Of a stretch of 64,000 nt of DNA, positions 37,095 to 45,783 are shown in pieces; within the stretch, counting starts at the first letter, position 1, and each line of letters opens with the position of its first letter. The notes beneath the pieces were generated by a model. The model ran no database searches, was not told the origin of the DNA, and saw only the letters and a list, made by a program, of their open reading frames with translations. Source of the stretch: Myxacorys californica WJT36-NPBG1 (GTDB lineage Bacteria > Cyanobacteriota > Cyanobacteriia > Leptolyngbyales > Leptolyngbyaceae). A program made the translations under genes and the position numbers. The stretch covers positions 62,001 to 126,000 of the forward strand of contig JAHHHO010000001.1 in NCBI GenBank assembly GCA_019359315.1, in the 5' to 3' direction.

Positions 37095-37762
37095 GTTCTA
37101 GTATGCTAATTCAAACTCATCAACATCCGTTTGCGATCGCGCTTGATCGCACTGCTCTACTGGTGATCGATCTGCAAAATGATTTTTGTCATCCCGACGG
37201 ATTTTGCAGTAGTGTCATGGGCGCTGATATTGCACCCCTTCGCAACATCATTCCCCGAGTTCAAGCCGTGATCGATTGGGCAAGACAGCATGGAGTGTTA
37301 GTGATTTACACGAGAGAGAGCCATAAGCCTGATCTTTCAGATGCAGCACCATCCAAAAAACTGCGCTACGAGAATGCAGGCTACCCGCTCGGTGCTCCTG
37401 GAAAATTAGGACGATTTTTGATTCAAGGAGAGCGAGGATGCGCTTTAATTGACGAGTTGCAGCCCTTAGAGACAGAAGTGCAACTCGATAAACCTGCTCA
37501 CTCGGCGTTTGTTTCAACGGCTCTTGAAGCGGTTCTTCGTCAGCACAACATTACTCATTTGCTGTTTACAGGAGTTACCACAGAATGCTGTGTTTTGGGA
37601 AGCTATCGACACGCCAGTGATTTAGGATTTTATGGCTTGTTGTTAGAAGATTGTTGCGCGGCTTTGAGTCTCCAGGAGCATCAAGCGGCAATCGACGTAT
37701 TGCTGGGCGAAAATGGGGCGATCGGTTGGGTCACGTCCTCCGATCGCGTGCTGGCGTTGTAA
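37091..37762 (+). CDS. Isochorismatase-family cysteine hydrolase
   Basis: A 223-residue cytoplasmic hydrolase with the Asp-Lys-Cys triad: Asp27 in VIDLQNDF, Lys134 in LDKPAHSAF and Cys167 in GVTTECCV. GRFLIQGERG and the LDKPAHSAF segment resemble the amidohydrolase branch (RutB, biuret hydrolase, carbamoylsarcosine hydrolase) more than true isochorismatases. It begins inside the stop codon of the binding-protein gene (ATGA). The likely reaction is hydrolysis of an amide or ureide brought in by the importer, releasing nitrogen. The specific substrate is inference. Confidence 0.85.
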   Translation: MSSSMLIQTHQHPFAIALDRTALLVIDLQNDFCHPDGFCSSVMGADIAPLRNIIPRVQAVIDWARQHGVLVIYTRESHKPDLSDAAPSKKLRYENAGYPLGAPGKLGRFLIQGERGCALIDELQPLETEVQLDKPAHSAFVSTALEAVLRQHNITHLLFTGVTTECCVLGSYRHASDLGFYGLLLEDCCAALSLQEHQAAIDVLLGENGAIGWVTSSDRVLAL

Positions 37763-37795
37763 GTAAACAACTACTTTCTGATTAATTTTAGGATT

Positions 37796-37821
37796 GCGAA
37801 TGTCAAGAAATTGACATTCGC
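37796..37821 (+). terminator. Hairpin after cysteine hydrolase gene
   Basis: An 11-bp perfect stem GCGAATGTCAA/TTGACATTCGC with a GAAA tetraloop lies 34 bp after the hydrolase stop. It is followed by TTGAATCTT, not by a long T-run. Probable terminator or mRNA-stabilising end. Confidence 0.55.
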
Positions 37822-37953
37822 TTGAATCTTAGCGGAATTAATCTCAGTTAACATATCGCATAATGCTGGCATCAGCGCTATAAGAATTGCGTTAGGATCT
37901 TTTGGTTAACCGTAAAGACTGCTTTTATCAATCGATCATGAGAGGTTGCGAGA

Positions 37954-38760
37954 ATGAAGAAAAAGCGCGTCAGTCAATGCTGGTTTTCTACTCAGAAAAT
38001 CAATGACTCACTCTATTTGATCACCGAACCCCATTACTACTGGTGGAATCGAGCTAACCTTTGGTTGATCAAAGGACGCGATCGCGATCTGTTAATTGAC
38101 ACAGGATTAGGAGTATCTAGCTTACGCCAGCATATTGCATCTCTGATTGACAAACCGTTATTAGCGATCGCATCTCACATTCATTTTGATCATGCTGGTG
38201 GAATGCACGAGTTTGAGCATCGCGCCATTCACGCCGCAGAAGCCGATGCTTTGCGAGCCGGAGACGACTACGAAGCGCTATGCTCCTCTGCACAAGGCTT
38301 TGTTTTGGAGGAGCATTTTGATCAGTTGCCGACTCCTGAATTTACTGTTGAGCAATACACGCTTCGAGGAGCAGAACCCACCCAAATTTTACAAGAAGGC
38401 GATGTGCTGGATTTAGGCGATCGCGCATTTAACGTGCTGCATTTACCAGGACACTCTCCTGGATGTATTGGATTATATGACTCGCAATCTCAAGACTTGT
38501 TTTCCGGTGATGTGATTTACGATGGCGATTTATTAGACGAACTTCATTGCAGCCACATTTCCACTTACATTGCAAGTTATGAACGCTTGCAAAATCTTTC
38601 CATTGAAACTGTGTATCCAGGGCATTACCAAATCTTTGGTAAAGAACGCTATCAGCAAATTATTGTTGAGTATCTAGAGGCAAGAAGAACACCCGGTTGT
38701 CCCTCCGATCGCATCTCGAAAGCCACGTTGCAAAATGGGTTTCCTGCTGTTCGCCCATAA
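37954..38760 (+). CDS. MBL-fold metallo-hydrolase
   Basis: A 268-residue metallo-beta-lactamase-fold protein. Metal ligands are in SHIHFDHAGG (His75, His77, Asp79, His80), HLPGHSPG and FSGDVIYDG, with a final His in YPGHYQIFG. A GAGAGG upstream supports the ATG. It sits between the hydrolase/binding-protein pair and the ATPase gene of the same importer, so it may act on the same substrate or a breakdown product, for example as a lactonase, thioesterase or amidase. No closer subfamily was recognised. Confidence 0.85.
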   Translation: MKKKRVSQCWFSTQKINDSLYLITEPHYYWWNRANLWLIKGRDRDLLIDTGLGVSSLRQHIASLIDKPLLAIASHIHFDHAGGMHEFEHRAIHAAEADALRAGDDYEALCSSAQGFVLEEHFDQLPTPEFTVEQYTLRGAEPTQILQEGDVLDLGDRAFNVLHLPGHSPGCIGLYDSQSQDLFSGDVIYDGDLLDELHCSHISTYIASYERLQNLSIETVYPGHYQIFGKERYQQIIVEYLEARRTPGCPSDRISKATLQNGFPAVRP

Positions 38761-38788
38761 CGTTTTATTTGGAGTAGATGACGTTAGC

Positions 38789-39610
38789 TTACTCGCGTAG
38801 TGAATGTAAGATTTGTCGTTTGATTTCGACAAATTCAGCCGATAACTTTAGGTCTAACTCACGGTGTTCTGGCAAATCCACCGGAACCTCTAGCTTTATT
38901 CGTCCTGGACTCGTACTCATAACATAGACTCGCTGCGACAGAAAGATAGCTTCTTCTACATCGTGAGTAATCATTAGAACGGTGACATGGGTTTGCTCCC
39001 AAAGTTCCAGCAAAAATTGCTGCATCTGCTCTTTGGTTTGAGCATCCAACGCTCCAAAGGGTTCATCCATCAACAAAACGGCTGGCTCATTGGCTAACGC
39101 CCGCGCGATCGCAACTCGCTGCTTCATGCCACCCGAAAGCTGTTTTGGATAGGATTTGGCAAACGGCGTCAGACCGACCACATTGAGATAGTGATCAATG
39201 CGATCGCGCTGTTCAGTCTTGGGCATTTTGCGAAGCTGCAACCCAAACGCAATATTTTGAGAAACGGTCAGCCAAGGAAAAAGCGTGTAGTTTTGAAACA
39301 CCATGCCGCGATCGGAGCCAGGGCCAGTCACGGCTCGTCCATCGACCAACACACTTCCCGATGAAGGATGTGCCAGCCCCGCCACAATGTTGAGCAACGT
39401 TGATTTACCACACCCGGATACCCCTACCAAACACACAAATTCTCGTGGAAAAATCTGGAAATTGATATCTTCTAGCACGAGTATTGATCTGTCTTGAGCC
39501 GGAAAGGACTTGAACAAGCCCCGAATCTCAAGCTTAGGATCTAGCGTCACATTGGCTTCGATGGGGTGCTGAGTGTGATCCCGTGACTTCTGAGAGCGGG
39601 TATTCAGCAT
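38789..39610 (-). CDS. ABC transporter ATP-binding protein (SsuB/TauB-like)
   Basis: A 273-residue ATPase. Walker A is GVSGCGKST, the Q-loop MVFQNYTLFPWL, the signature [15 protein letters not shown], Walker B VLLMDEPFGALD and the H-loop MITHDVEEA. The FPWLTV pattern after the Q-loop is typical of nitrate/sulfonate/taurine importers. It is read toward the MBL-fold gene and diverges from the permease gene, so the importer is split between two strands. Confidence 0.93.
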   Translation of the reverse strand: MLNTRSQKSRDHTQHPIEANVTLDPKLEIRGLFKSFPAQDRSILVLEDINFQIFPREFVCLVGVSGCGKSTLLNIVAGLAHPSSGSVLVDGRAVTGPGSDRGMVFQNYTLFPWLTVSQNIAFGLQLRKMPKTEQRDRIDHYLNVVGLTPFAKSYPKQLSGGMKQRVAIARALANEPAVLLMDEPFGALDAQTKEQMQQFLLELWEQTHVTVLMITHDVEEAIFLSQRVYVMSTSPGRIKLEVPVDLPEHRELDLKLSAEFVEIKRQILHSLRE

Positions 39611-39864
39611 GACAAGGTTCCAAGATTGAGCAATGAAGTTAGCATTACCTTACCAGTTAAATGGAGAAATGGATGCGTCACGATCCTTGGAGCTTGGCGG
39701 GAGCCAATCGCGTCATAGAGTCAATTTAGCTATAAGACTAGTTTGCCCTGTAGAAATGAAGCGGGGAACAATTATAGTGTGTAGAACAGATTTGAGCGTG
39801 TAGAACAGATTTGAGTGTGTAGAACTACTTAAATTGCCTAATTTCTTCATAGAGGACGACCCCA
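39611..39864. promoter_or_regulatory. Divergent promoter region with 19-bp direct repeats
   Basis: This 254-bp gap between the ATPase and permease genes must hold both promoters. At 39779-39825 it carries GTGTAGAACAGATTTGAG-type 19-bp units: two full copies and a third partial copy (GTGTAGAAC). They lie 40-85 bp before the permease ATG and are good candidates for operator sites. No NtcA-type GTA-N8-TAC was noticed. Confidence 0.6.
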
Positions 39865-40719
39865 ATGCCTGATGTGAGCCTCAGTTCAACGAATTCTCCT
39901 GATCGTCAATATTGTTATTTAAAGCCTTCTGTTTTCTGGAGCATTCGCCAGGGTTTCTCGCGTCGGTTAGCCGCCTTAATCTTCACGATTTCGCTTGCTG
40001 TTCCGCTTTTGCTATGGGCGATCGTCAGCTATGCCAAGCTCGTGCCGCCCATGTTCTTGCCTACTCCAACAACGGTGGTGCAGTCTGGAATTGACATGTT
40101 CGTGAACAACAATTTGATGGCAGATGTGATCGTGAGTTGTAGCCGGGTGCTAGCTGGCTTTTTGGCCGCCGCGATCGTAGGGGTACCTATGGGCATTGCA
40201 ATGGGCACGTTTTACAGTATGAATAGTCTGTTTGCGCCGCTTGTGGGAGCCGTTCGATACATGCCCATTACAGCATTTGTGCCCTTGATTGTAATTTGGG
40301 TTGGGTTGGGTGAAGAATCCAAAATCTTAATCATTACGCTTGGGATTGTGTTGTACAACGCGATTATGGTTGCTGATGCGGTTAAATTTATTCCCAGCGA
40401 TATGATCAACGTGGCGTACACGCTGGGTGCAACTCGACGAGATGTTTTGTTCAAAGTTATTGTTCCAGCAACGTTTCCTAGTGTGTTAGATACGCTACGC
40501 GTTAACATTTCTGGTGCGTGGAACTATCTTGTGATTGCCGAATTGGTTGCAGCTCAAAGTGGTTTGGGGTTCAGAATTATTCAAGCCCAACGATTTTTGC
40601 AAACTGAGAAAGTATTGTTTTGCATTTTGCTAATTGGGGCCATTGGACTGGCGATCGATTACGGTTTAAAGGGGTTGTTCTTAGTTCTCACACCTTGGGC
40701 AGATCAAACTCGACATTAA
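39865..40719 (+). CDS. ABC transporter permease (SsuC/TauC-like)
   Basis: A 284-residue inner-membrane permease with about six membrane segments. The cytoplasmic EAA-type loop is visible in AYTLGATRRDVLFKVIVPATFPSVLDTLR, and FLPTPTTVVQSG near the start is typical of the sulfonate/taurine/nitrate permeases. GAGGAC eight bases upstream supports the ATG. It pairs with the divergent ATPase and the lipoprotein upstream to form a complete importer. Confidence 0.93.
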   Translation: MPDVSLSSTNSPDRQYCYLKPSVFWSIRQGFSRRLAALIFTISLAVPLLLWAIVSYAKLVPPMFLPTPTTVVQSGIDMFVNNNLMADVIVSCSRVLAGFLAAAIVGVPMGIAMGTFYSMNSLFAPLVGAVRYMPITAFVPLIVIWVGLGEESKILIITLGIVLYNAIMVADAVKFIPSDMINVAYTLGATRRDVLFKVIVPATFPSVLDTLRVNISGAWNYLVIAELVAAQSGLGFRIIQAQRFLQTEKVLFCILLIGAIGLAIDYGLKGLFLVLTPWADQTRH

Positions 40720-40765
40720 GAAGCGTGATATTGCAGAACAGCAGTATGCATTGAGGTTGATTCAA

Positions 40766-40864
40766 ATGCAATGGCCTGAATCTCCCGAAGCAAATTTTGA
40801 AATAGCGCTAGGCGACATCGAACAAGAGGGCACCGAACAAGAGAGCATAGATCAAGATGTTTAA
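40766..40864 (+). CDS. Possible small ORF or gene fragment
   Basis: A short frame of about 32 codons (MQWPESPEANFEIALGDIE, then an acidic Glu/Gln/Asp tail) lies between the permease and oligopeptidase genes. The frame is open further upstream without another ATG, and the reading EQQYALRLIQ before the ATG also looks protein-like, suggesting a truncated gene. No ribosome site was seen. Weak support. Confidence 0.25.
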   Translation: MQWPESPEANFEIALGDIEQEGTEQESIDQDV

Positions 40865-40897
40865 TCGGTTTTTGTTTACCCTTCAATCGTGTATTCC

Positions 40898-42985
40898 ATG
40901 ACCTATTCAGATCCCACCTCAACGCTCACACCTCCCATTGCTCCAAGGCATCCTCACGTTCACAGCCTGCATGGCGATGAACGGGTAGACGATTATTTCT
41001 GGTTGCGCGATCGCGACAACCCGGAAGTGATTGCCTATCTCGAAGCTGAAAATGCTTACACAGAGGCAATGATGCAGCCCGCCCAAGCGCTGCAAGAGAC
41101 GTTGTACCACGAGATGCTGTCGCGCATTCAGGAAGATGACTTATCGGTTCCTTACCGTCGAGGCGAATTTTATTACTACACGCGCACCGAAACTGGGAAA
41201 GCCTACCCAATTCACTGCCGCAAACCAGGTTCGCTCGATGCGCCTGAAGAAGTGCTGCTTGACCAAAATCAACTTGCTAAGGGAGCCGAGTATTTTAGTT
41301 TAGGGGTGTTTGCAGTCAGCCCAAATCATCAAATTTTGGCGTATGCGATCGATACCACAGGTGCAGAACGCTACACCTTGTTTTTTCTCGATTTAGCAAC
41401 TCGTCAACTCTATTCAGAAAGCATTCCCGACACCTATGTTTCGTTTGCTTGGGGCAACGATAATCAAACGGTGTTCTATACGCAGGTAGACGCTGCTCAG
41501 CGTCCGTACAAGCTGTTTCGGCATTCGCTGGGTCAGCCTGTTAGTGATGATCCGCTAGTGTTTCATGAACCCGATGAGGCGTATTTTCTAGGCATCGACA
41601 AGACCCGGAGTGAGGCCTATTTGCTGCTGAATTTGGGCAGTAAGATCACCTCTGAAGTGCATTATTTAGATGCCAACAATCCAACGGGAGCGTTTCAGGT
41701 GATTTGTCCCCGGACGACGGGCATCGAGTATGAGGTTGAGCATCACACCGATGCTTTTTATATCGTTACCAATGAAGAGGCGCTCAACTTCAAACTGATG
41801 AAAGTGCCGGTTGCGAATCCCAGTCGTGAGAACTGGCAAACGGTGATTGAGCATCAAGAAGATGTGTTTTTGATGGGCGTGAGCGCGTTTATCGATCATT
41901 TGGTGATTTACGAGCGCGAAGCCGGATTACCCAAAGTGCGTGTTCGCAAGCTTTCCGCCGACGAAGAACACACGGTTTCTTTTCCAGAAGCAACCTATGA
42001 GGTGTCAGAATCGGTGAATCCAGAGTTCAACACTCACACGCTGCGGTTTGGCTACACGTCGCTGGTAACGCCCTTTTCAATCTTCGACTACGATCTCGAT
42101 GCGCGATCGCGGGAGTTAAAGAAAGAAACGCCTGTGCTAGGCGGATACGATCGCGCTCACTATCACAGCGAACGACTCCAAGCCACTGCACCTGATGGCA
42201 CCGCCGTTCCGCTGTCCATTGTCTACAAAGTTGGCGTTGAGCGGACTGGACAAAATCCCGTGTTGCTAACGGGTTACGGTTCGTATGGCTTCAGCTACCC
42301 AGATTCGTTTTCGGCGACGCGCCTATCACTGCTCGATCGCGGCGTGGTGTTAGCGATCGCGCATGTGAGAGGCGGGTCAGAACTCGGACGTAAGTGGTAC
42401 GAAGACGGCAAGTTTTTACACAAGCAGAACACGTTTAGCGACTTTATTGCCTGTGCTGAGACGCTGATTCAGCAGGGTTGGACGGATTCGGAACATTTAG
42501 CAATTTCGGGCGGAAGTGCAGGTGGATTGTTGGTTGGGGCTGTGATCAATCAACGCCCGGAGTTATTTCGAGCCGCGATCGCGCAAGTGCCGTTTGTGGA
42601 TGTGGTGACAACCATTTTAGATACTTCGCTGCCGCTCTCAGCGACCGAGTGGGAAGAATGGGGCAACCCAAACGACAAACAGTTTTACGACTACATGAAG
42701 GCGTACTCTCCCTACGATAATGTCACGGCGCAAGCCTATCCTGCTCTGCTCGTCACGGCAGGGTTGAACGATCCCCGTGTGTCGTACTGGGAACCTGCAA
42801 AATGGACAGCAAAACTGCGATTTGTGCGAGCAACTCCAACTCAATCAGAGTCAGATCATCCCGTACTGCTACTCAAAACAAATATGGGAGCCGGACATGG
42901 AGGCGCTTCTGGGCGGTACGATCGCCTTAAAGAAGTTGCTTTTGAGTATGCCTTTCTGTTACATCAGTGGGACATGACAAATTAG
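40898..42985 (+). CDS. ptrB: Oligopeptidase B (prolyl oligopeptidase family S9A)
   Basis: A 695-residue serine peptidase, read from the ATG at 40898 (a GTG lies three codons earlier). The N-terminal RHPHVHSLHGDERVDDYFWLRDRDNPEV is the classical opening. An N-terminal propeller follows, then the hydrolase domain with nucleophile Ser540 in SGGSAGG, Asp in GLNDPRVSYWEP and His in GAGHGGASGRYD. The usual TYERVRPDIPSR-like acidic pocket was not checked. It should cleave short peptides after Arg/Lys in the cytoplasm or periplasm; no signal peptide. Its TAG stop codon forms the left flank of the inverted-repeat element that follows. Confidence 0.93.
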   Translation: MTYSDPTSTLTPPIAPRHPHVHSLHGDERVDDYFWLRDRDNPEVIAYLEAENAYTEAMMQPAQALQETLYHEMLSRIQEDDLSVPYRRGEFYYYTRTETGKAYPIHCRKPGSLDAPEEVLLDQNQLAKGAEYFSLGVFAVSPNHQILAYAIDTTGAERYTLFFLDLATRQLYSESIPDTYVSFAWGNDNQTVFYTQVDAAQRPYKLFRHSLGQPVSDDPLVFHEPDEAYFLGIDKTRSEAYLLLNLGSKITSEVHYLDANNPTGAFQVICPRTTGIEYEVEHHTDAFYIVTNEEALNFKLMKVPVANPSRENWQTVIEHQEDVFLMGVSAFIDHLVIYEREAGLPKVRVRKLSADEEHTVSFPEATYEVSESVNPEFNTHTLRFGYTSLVTPFSIFDYDLDARSRELKKETPVLGGYDRAHYHSERLQATAPDGTAVPLSIVYKVGVERTGQNPVLLTGYGSYGFSYPDSFSATRLSLLDRGVVLAIAHVRGGSELGRKWYEDGKFLHKQNTFSDFIACAETLIQQGWTDSEHLAISGGSAGGLLVGAVINQRPELFRAAIAQVPFVDVVTTILDTSLPLSATEWEEWGNPNDKQFYDYMKAYSPYDNVTAQAYPALLVTAGLNDPRVSYWEPAKWTAKLRFVRATPTQSESDHPVLLLKTNMGAGHGGASGRYDRLKEVAFEYAFLLHQWDMTN

Positions 42986-43229
42986 ACAGGACTTACGCAA
43001 GGCAAGTCGTTGCAGATTTTGCATTCATGGGTCATTACCAATAACGTTTCTTTTGTGACGAACCGGGTGCCTTTCGTGACGAACCGGGTGCCTTTCATGA
43101 CGAATCGGATTTCTTTCGTGATGAACTGGGTGCCTTTCGTGACCAACAACGTTTCTGTCGTAACGAATCGGGTTCGTGTTTTTAAGTTCAGGTTCAGCGT
43201 CGTGACGATACCCAGTGCGTAAGCCCTGT
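42986..43229. mobile_element. MITE-like element carrying a 21-bp repeat array
   Basis: A 244-bp segment bounded by 14-bp terminal inverted repeats matching at 13 of 14 positions: ACAGGACTTACGCA at 42986-42999 and TGCGTAAGCCCTGT at 43216-43229. It is flanked on each side by TAG (42983-42985, the stop codon of the peptidase gene, and 43230-43232), consistent with a 3-bp target duplication. Inside lie six clear 21-bp repeat units. It encodes no transposase, so it would need one in trans. A near-copy of one end lies at 20162-20173. Confidence 0.65.
43046..43171. repeat. Six-unit 21-bp tandem repeat array
   Basis: Six consecutive 21-bp units of the type GTGCCTTTCGTGACGAACCGG minus end variation (43046-43171), followed by a degenerate seventh. 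Most units contain the 11-bp palindrome TTCGT-G-ACGAA or a near version. The period is the same as in the array at 22823-23011, although the sequences differ. Heptapeptide frames are open on both strands only because 21 is divisible by three. Confidence 0.85.
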
Positions 43230-43256
43230 TAGACTTCTTACAAAAGTCTTCTGCTC

Positions 43257-44024
43257 TCAATCATCCATCGCTGCACCTTGGCGCATCCGGCTCAAGAAAG
43301 TGCGGAGGCGATCGCTCTGCGGATTTCGCAAGACTTCACGAGCGACGCCTGATTCAGCAACACGGCCTTGATCGAGAAACATGACTCGATGCGCCACTTC
43401 ACGAGCAAACTGAATTTCGTGAGTCACAACCACCATCGTCATCCCGTTTTCAGCCAGGTTTTGCATCACCTCTAGCACTTCGCCCACCAGTTCCGGATCG
43501 AGGGCGCTCGTGGGTTCGTCAAACAGCATCACCTTGGGTTCCATGCAGAGACTGCGAGCGATCGCGACGCGCTGTTTCTGTCCGCCCGAAAGCTGCTCTG
43601 GATACACCTCGGCTTTGTCTGCCAAGCCGACTTGGTTGAGGTAAAACCGCGCTCGTTCCTGGCTTTGCGATCGTGACTGACCCAATACTTGCTGAGGAGC
43701 CAACGTTAAATTGTCCAACACACTGAGATGAGGAAACAGATTAAACTGCTGAAACACCATGCCGACTTGCGATCGCAACTGACGCAATTGTTTAGAGCTA
43801 AGGTGGACGTGAGAAAGATTCAGATCGTTGATGATAATTTCACCGCGATCAATCGTCTCTAACCGATTGAGACAGCGCAGCAGCGTACTTTTACCACATC
43901 CAGAAGACCCAATGACCGCAAACACTTCACCGCGATCAACATAGCCACTAATCCCCCGCAGGACTTTCAGGGAACCAAAGTTTTTCTCAACTTGCTCAAA
44001 TACGATCGCGCGCGAGGGATTCAT
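43257..44024 (-). CDS. bgtA: Amino-acid ABC transporter ATP-binding protein
   Basis: A 255-residue ATPase of the polar-amino-acid class, from the ATG at 44024 (a GTG lies two codons earlier). Walker [11 protein letters not shown]-loop [12 protein letters not shown], signature [15 protein letters not shown], Walker [17 protein letters not shown] and [13 protein letters not shown] are intact. The gene diverges from a fused binding-protein/permease gene, the layout expected of the BgtAB system for basic amino acids and glutamine known from Synechocystis and Anabaena. The symbol is assigned by this pairing. Confidence 0.88.
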   Translation of the reverse strand: MNPSRAIVFEQVEKNFGSLKVLRGISGYVDRGEVFAVIGSSGCGKSTLLRCLNRLETIDRGEIIINDLNLSHVHLSSKQLRQLRSQVGMVFQQFNLFPHLSVLDNLTLAPQQVLGQSRSQSQERARFYLNQVGLADKAEVYPEQLSGGQKQRVAIARSLCMEPKVMLFDEPTSALDPELVGEVLEVMQNLAENGMTMVVVTHEIQFAREVAHRVMFLDQGRVAESGVAREVLRNPQSDRLRTFLSRMRQGAAMDD

Positions 44025-44129
44025 GATCACGTTAAGGATATAGAACTTCAGACATTGCGATCAGGGAGAATAGATCATTCTTAAGCAAATACTTTCTGCT
44101 TTACCTCCCCACTAGTAGAGATTTCACTC

Positions 44130-45677
44130 ATGATTCAGCTTCGGGCAAAAAGAATTCTGCGATCGCTGCTGCTTGGTTTGGTCTGCTTTCTCCTGATCTC
44201 TAGTGCAGTCAAATCTCAGGATAAACCTGTTTTAACGGTTGCGGTAGAGCCTGTTTTTCCACCGTTTGAATTCAAAGCCTCCAACGGCGATTTTCAAGGC
44301 TTTGATGTGGATCTAATCCGAGCGGTGGGGGAAGCGGGCGGGTTCGGCGTCAAGTTTCAAAGTATCCCGTTTGATGGCATCATTCCCGCTTTGCAAGCCG
44401 GAACCGCAGATGCCGCCGTCGCGGCGATGACGATTACCGAAGCGCGATCGCAAGCCGTTGCGTTTTCACGACCTTACTTTAAAGCGGGACTCGCGATCGC
44501 TGTTCGTGACGGAACGACGGGAGTTACCAAGCTCGATGATTTGAAAGGGAAAGCGATCGCGGTGCAGATCGGCACAACCGGAGCGAAAGCTGCCAGCGCG
44601 GTTCCTGGAGCCAAAGTTCGCACGTTTGATGCTGCTGTCTTAGCTCTTCAGGAATTAAAAAATGGCAATGTGGATGCCGTCGTCAACGACTCGCCTGTAA
44701 CGCTATATGCGATTAAGACAGGCAATCTCCAAGGAATCAAGATTGTCGGTCAACTGCTGACCGAAGAGTTTTATGGCATTCCGCTACCGCTCAATTCCCC
44801 AAACTTGCAGCGCGTGAATGGGGGGCTCACGACTATTCTGCAAAACGGGACTTACGCCCAGATCTATCAAAAATGGTTTAACGCTCAGCCTCCTCAATTG
44901 CCAGAATCTGCGTTTGGAACCGCTCAAACTGCTCAGAAGACACCGATAGGATCGCTTAGTGTCATTCTCAACGCACTCCCCACCCTGCTGAAAGGCGCAC
45001 TGATTACGCTACAACTCGCCGCCGTCTCGGTGTTCTTTGGATTGATCGGCGGTTCGCTGATCGGCATTGCCCGATTGTCTGCCCTCGCACCCGTCCGGTG
45101 GGCAGCAAGAGCCTATATTGACTTCTTTCGAGGCACGCCGCTTCTCGTGCAAATTCTGATGATTTATTTTGGCTTTCCAGCGCTCTTGCAATCTGCGGGC
45201 TTGAATTTCACCTTTAATCAATTTGCCGCCGCGATCGTTGCCCTGAGCTGCAATAGTGCTGCTTACATTGCCGAGATTGTGCGGGGAGGCATTCAGTCGA
45301 TCGAGGTCGGACAGTCGGAGGCGGCTCAATCGTTGGGATTAGATTCGGTGCAAGCCCTCCGGCACGTTGTTCTGCCTCAAGCGTTTCGACGGATGTTGCC
45401 GCCGCTTGGCAACACGTTTATCACGCTACTGAAAGACACAAGTTTAGTGACTATCATTGGGTATGCAGAGCTGCTCCGAGAGGGCCAACTGATTATTGCC
45501 GAAAACTATCGCCCTTTTGAACTCTATGCAGTGGTGGCGCTGGTGTACTTGGCGTTAACGCTGCTTTCTTCTCAGGGGTTCAGCTATTTAGAACGAGCCA
45601 TGAACCCGGTCAATCGCTCCTCTAGCAGAACCCAGAAAAGATCTTTGCAGAGTGAATCGCCACGAGCGGAGCGCTAA
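44130..45677 (+). CDS. bgtB: Fused amino-acid binding protein and permease (BgtB-like)
   Basis: A 515-residue fusion. A signal segment (about 10-28) is followed by a family-3 binding domain (about 34-250, with PVFPPFEFKASNGDFQGFDVDLIRA and NDSPVTLYAI) and then a permease domain (about 285-495, with TLQLAAVSVFFGLIGG, FRGTPLLVQILMIYF and EAAQSLGLDSVQALRHVVLPQAFR as EAA loop). Such fusions supply both periplasmic recognition and membrane channel and work with a separate ATPase, here the divergent gene. Substrates would be basic amino acids and glutamine by analogy. Confidence 0.92.
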   Translation: MIQLRAKRILRSLLLGLVCFLLISSAVKSQDKPVLTVAVEPVFPPFEFKASNGDFQGFDVDLIRAVGEAGGFGVKFQSIPFDGIIPALQAGTADAAVAAMTITEARSQAVAFSRPYFKAGLAIAVRDGTTGVTKLDDLKGKAIAVQIGTTGAKAASAVPGAKVRTFDAAVLALQELKNGNVDAVVNDSPVTLYAIKTGNLQGIKIVGQLLTEEFYGIPLPLNSPNLQRVNGGLTTILQNGTYAQIYQKWFNAQPPQLPESAFGTAQTAQKTPIGSLSVILNALPTLLKGALITLQLAAVSVFFGLIGGSLIGIARLSALAPVRWAARAYIDFFRGTPLLVQILMIYFGFPALLQSAGLNFTFNQFAAAIVALSCNSAAYIAEIVRGGIQSIEVGQSEAAQSLGLDSVQALRHVVLPQAFRRMLPPLGNTFITLLKDTSLVTIIGYAELLREGQLIIAENYRPFELYAVVALVYLALTLLSSQGFSYLERAMNPVNRSSSRTQKRSLQSESPRAER

Positions 45678-45783
45678 TCGAGTGATGTTCGATGCCAGAA
45701 TTTCTTGTTGGTCAACTGGCTCTGTACCATGATGTGTGTACCATGATGAGTTAGGCAACTTACATCCAGCAGGAACCACCAGC

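Noticed and set aside
33017-40719. A single large catabolic operon including the DUF1400 hydrolase and the desaturase
   Set aside because: Gaps of 100-150 bp and the absence of shared substrate logic make these two genes only possible members; the link is stronger only for the binding protein and cysteine hydrolase.
22823-43171. 21-bp arrays as CRISPR arrays
   Set aside because: The units are contiguous with no unique spacers of constant length, and no cas genes are present.
42982-43260. Open frames on both strands across the second 21-bp array
   Set aside because: Same reason: the repeat period is divisible by three, and the frames cross the inverted-repeat element ends.
45009-45329. A 106-codon frame antisense to bgtB
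   Set aside because: It is a shadow of a conserved permease domain.
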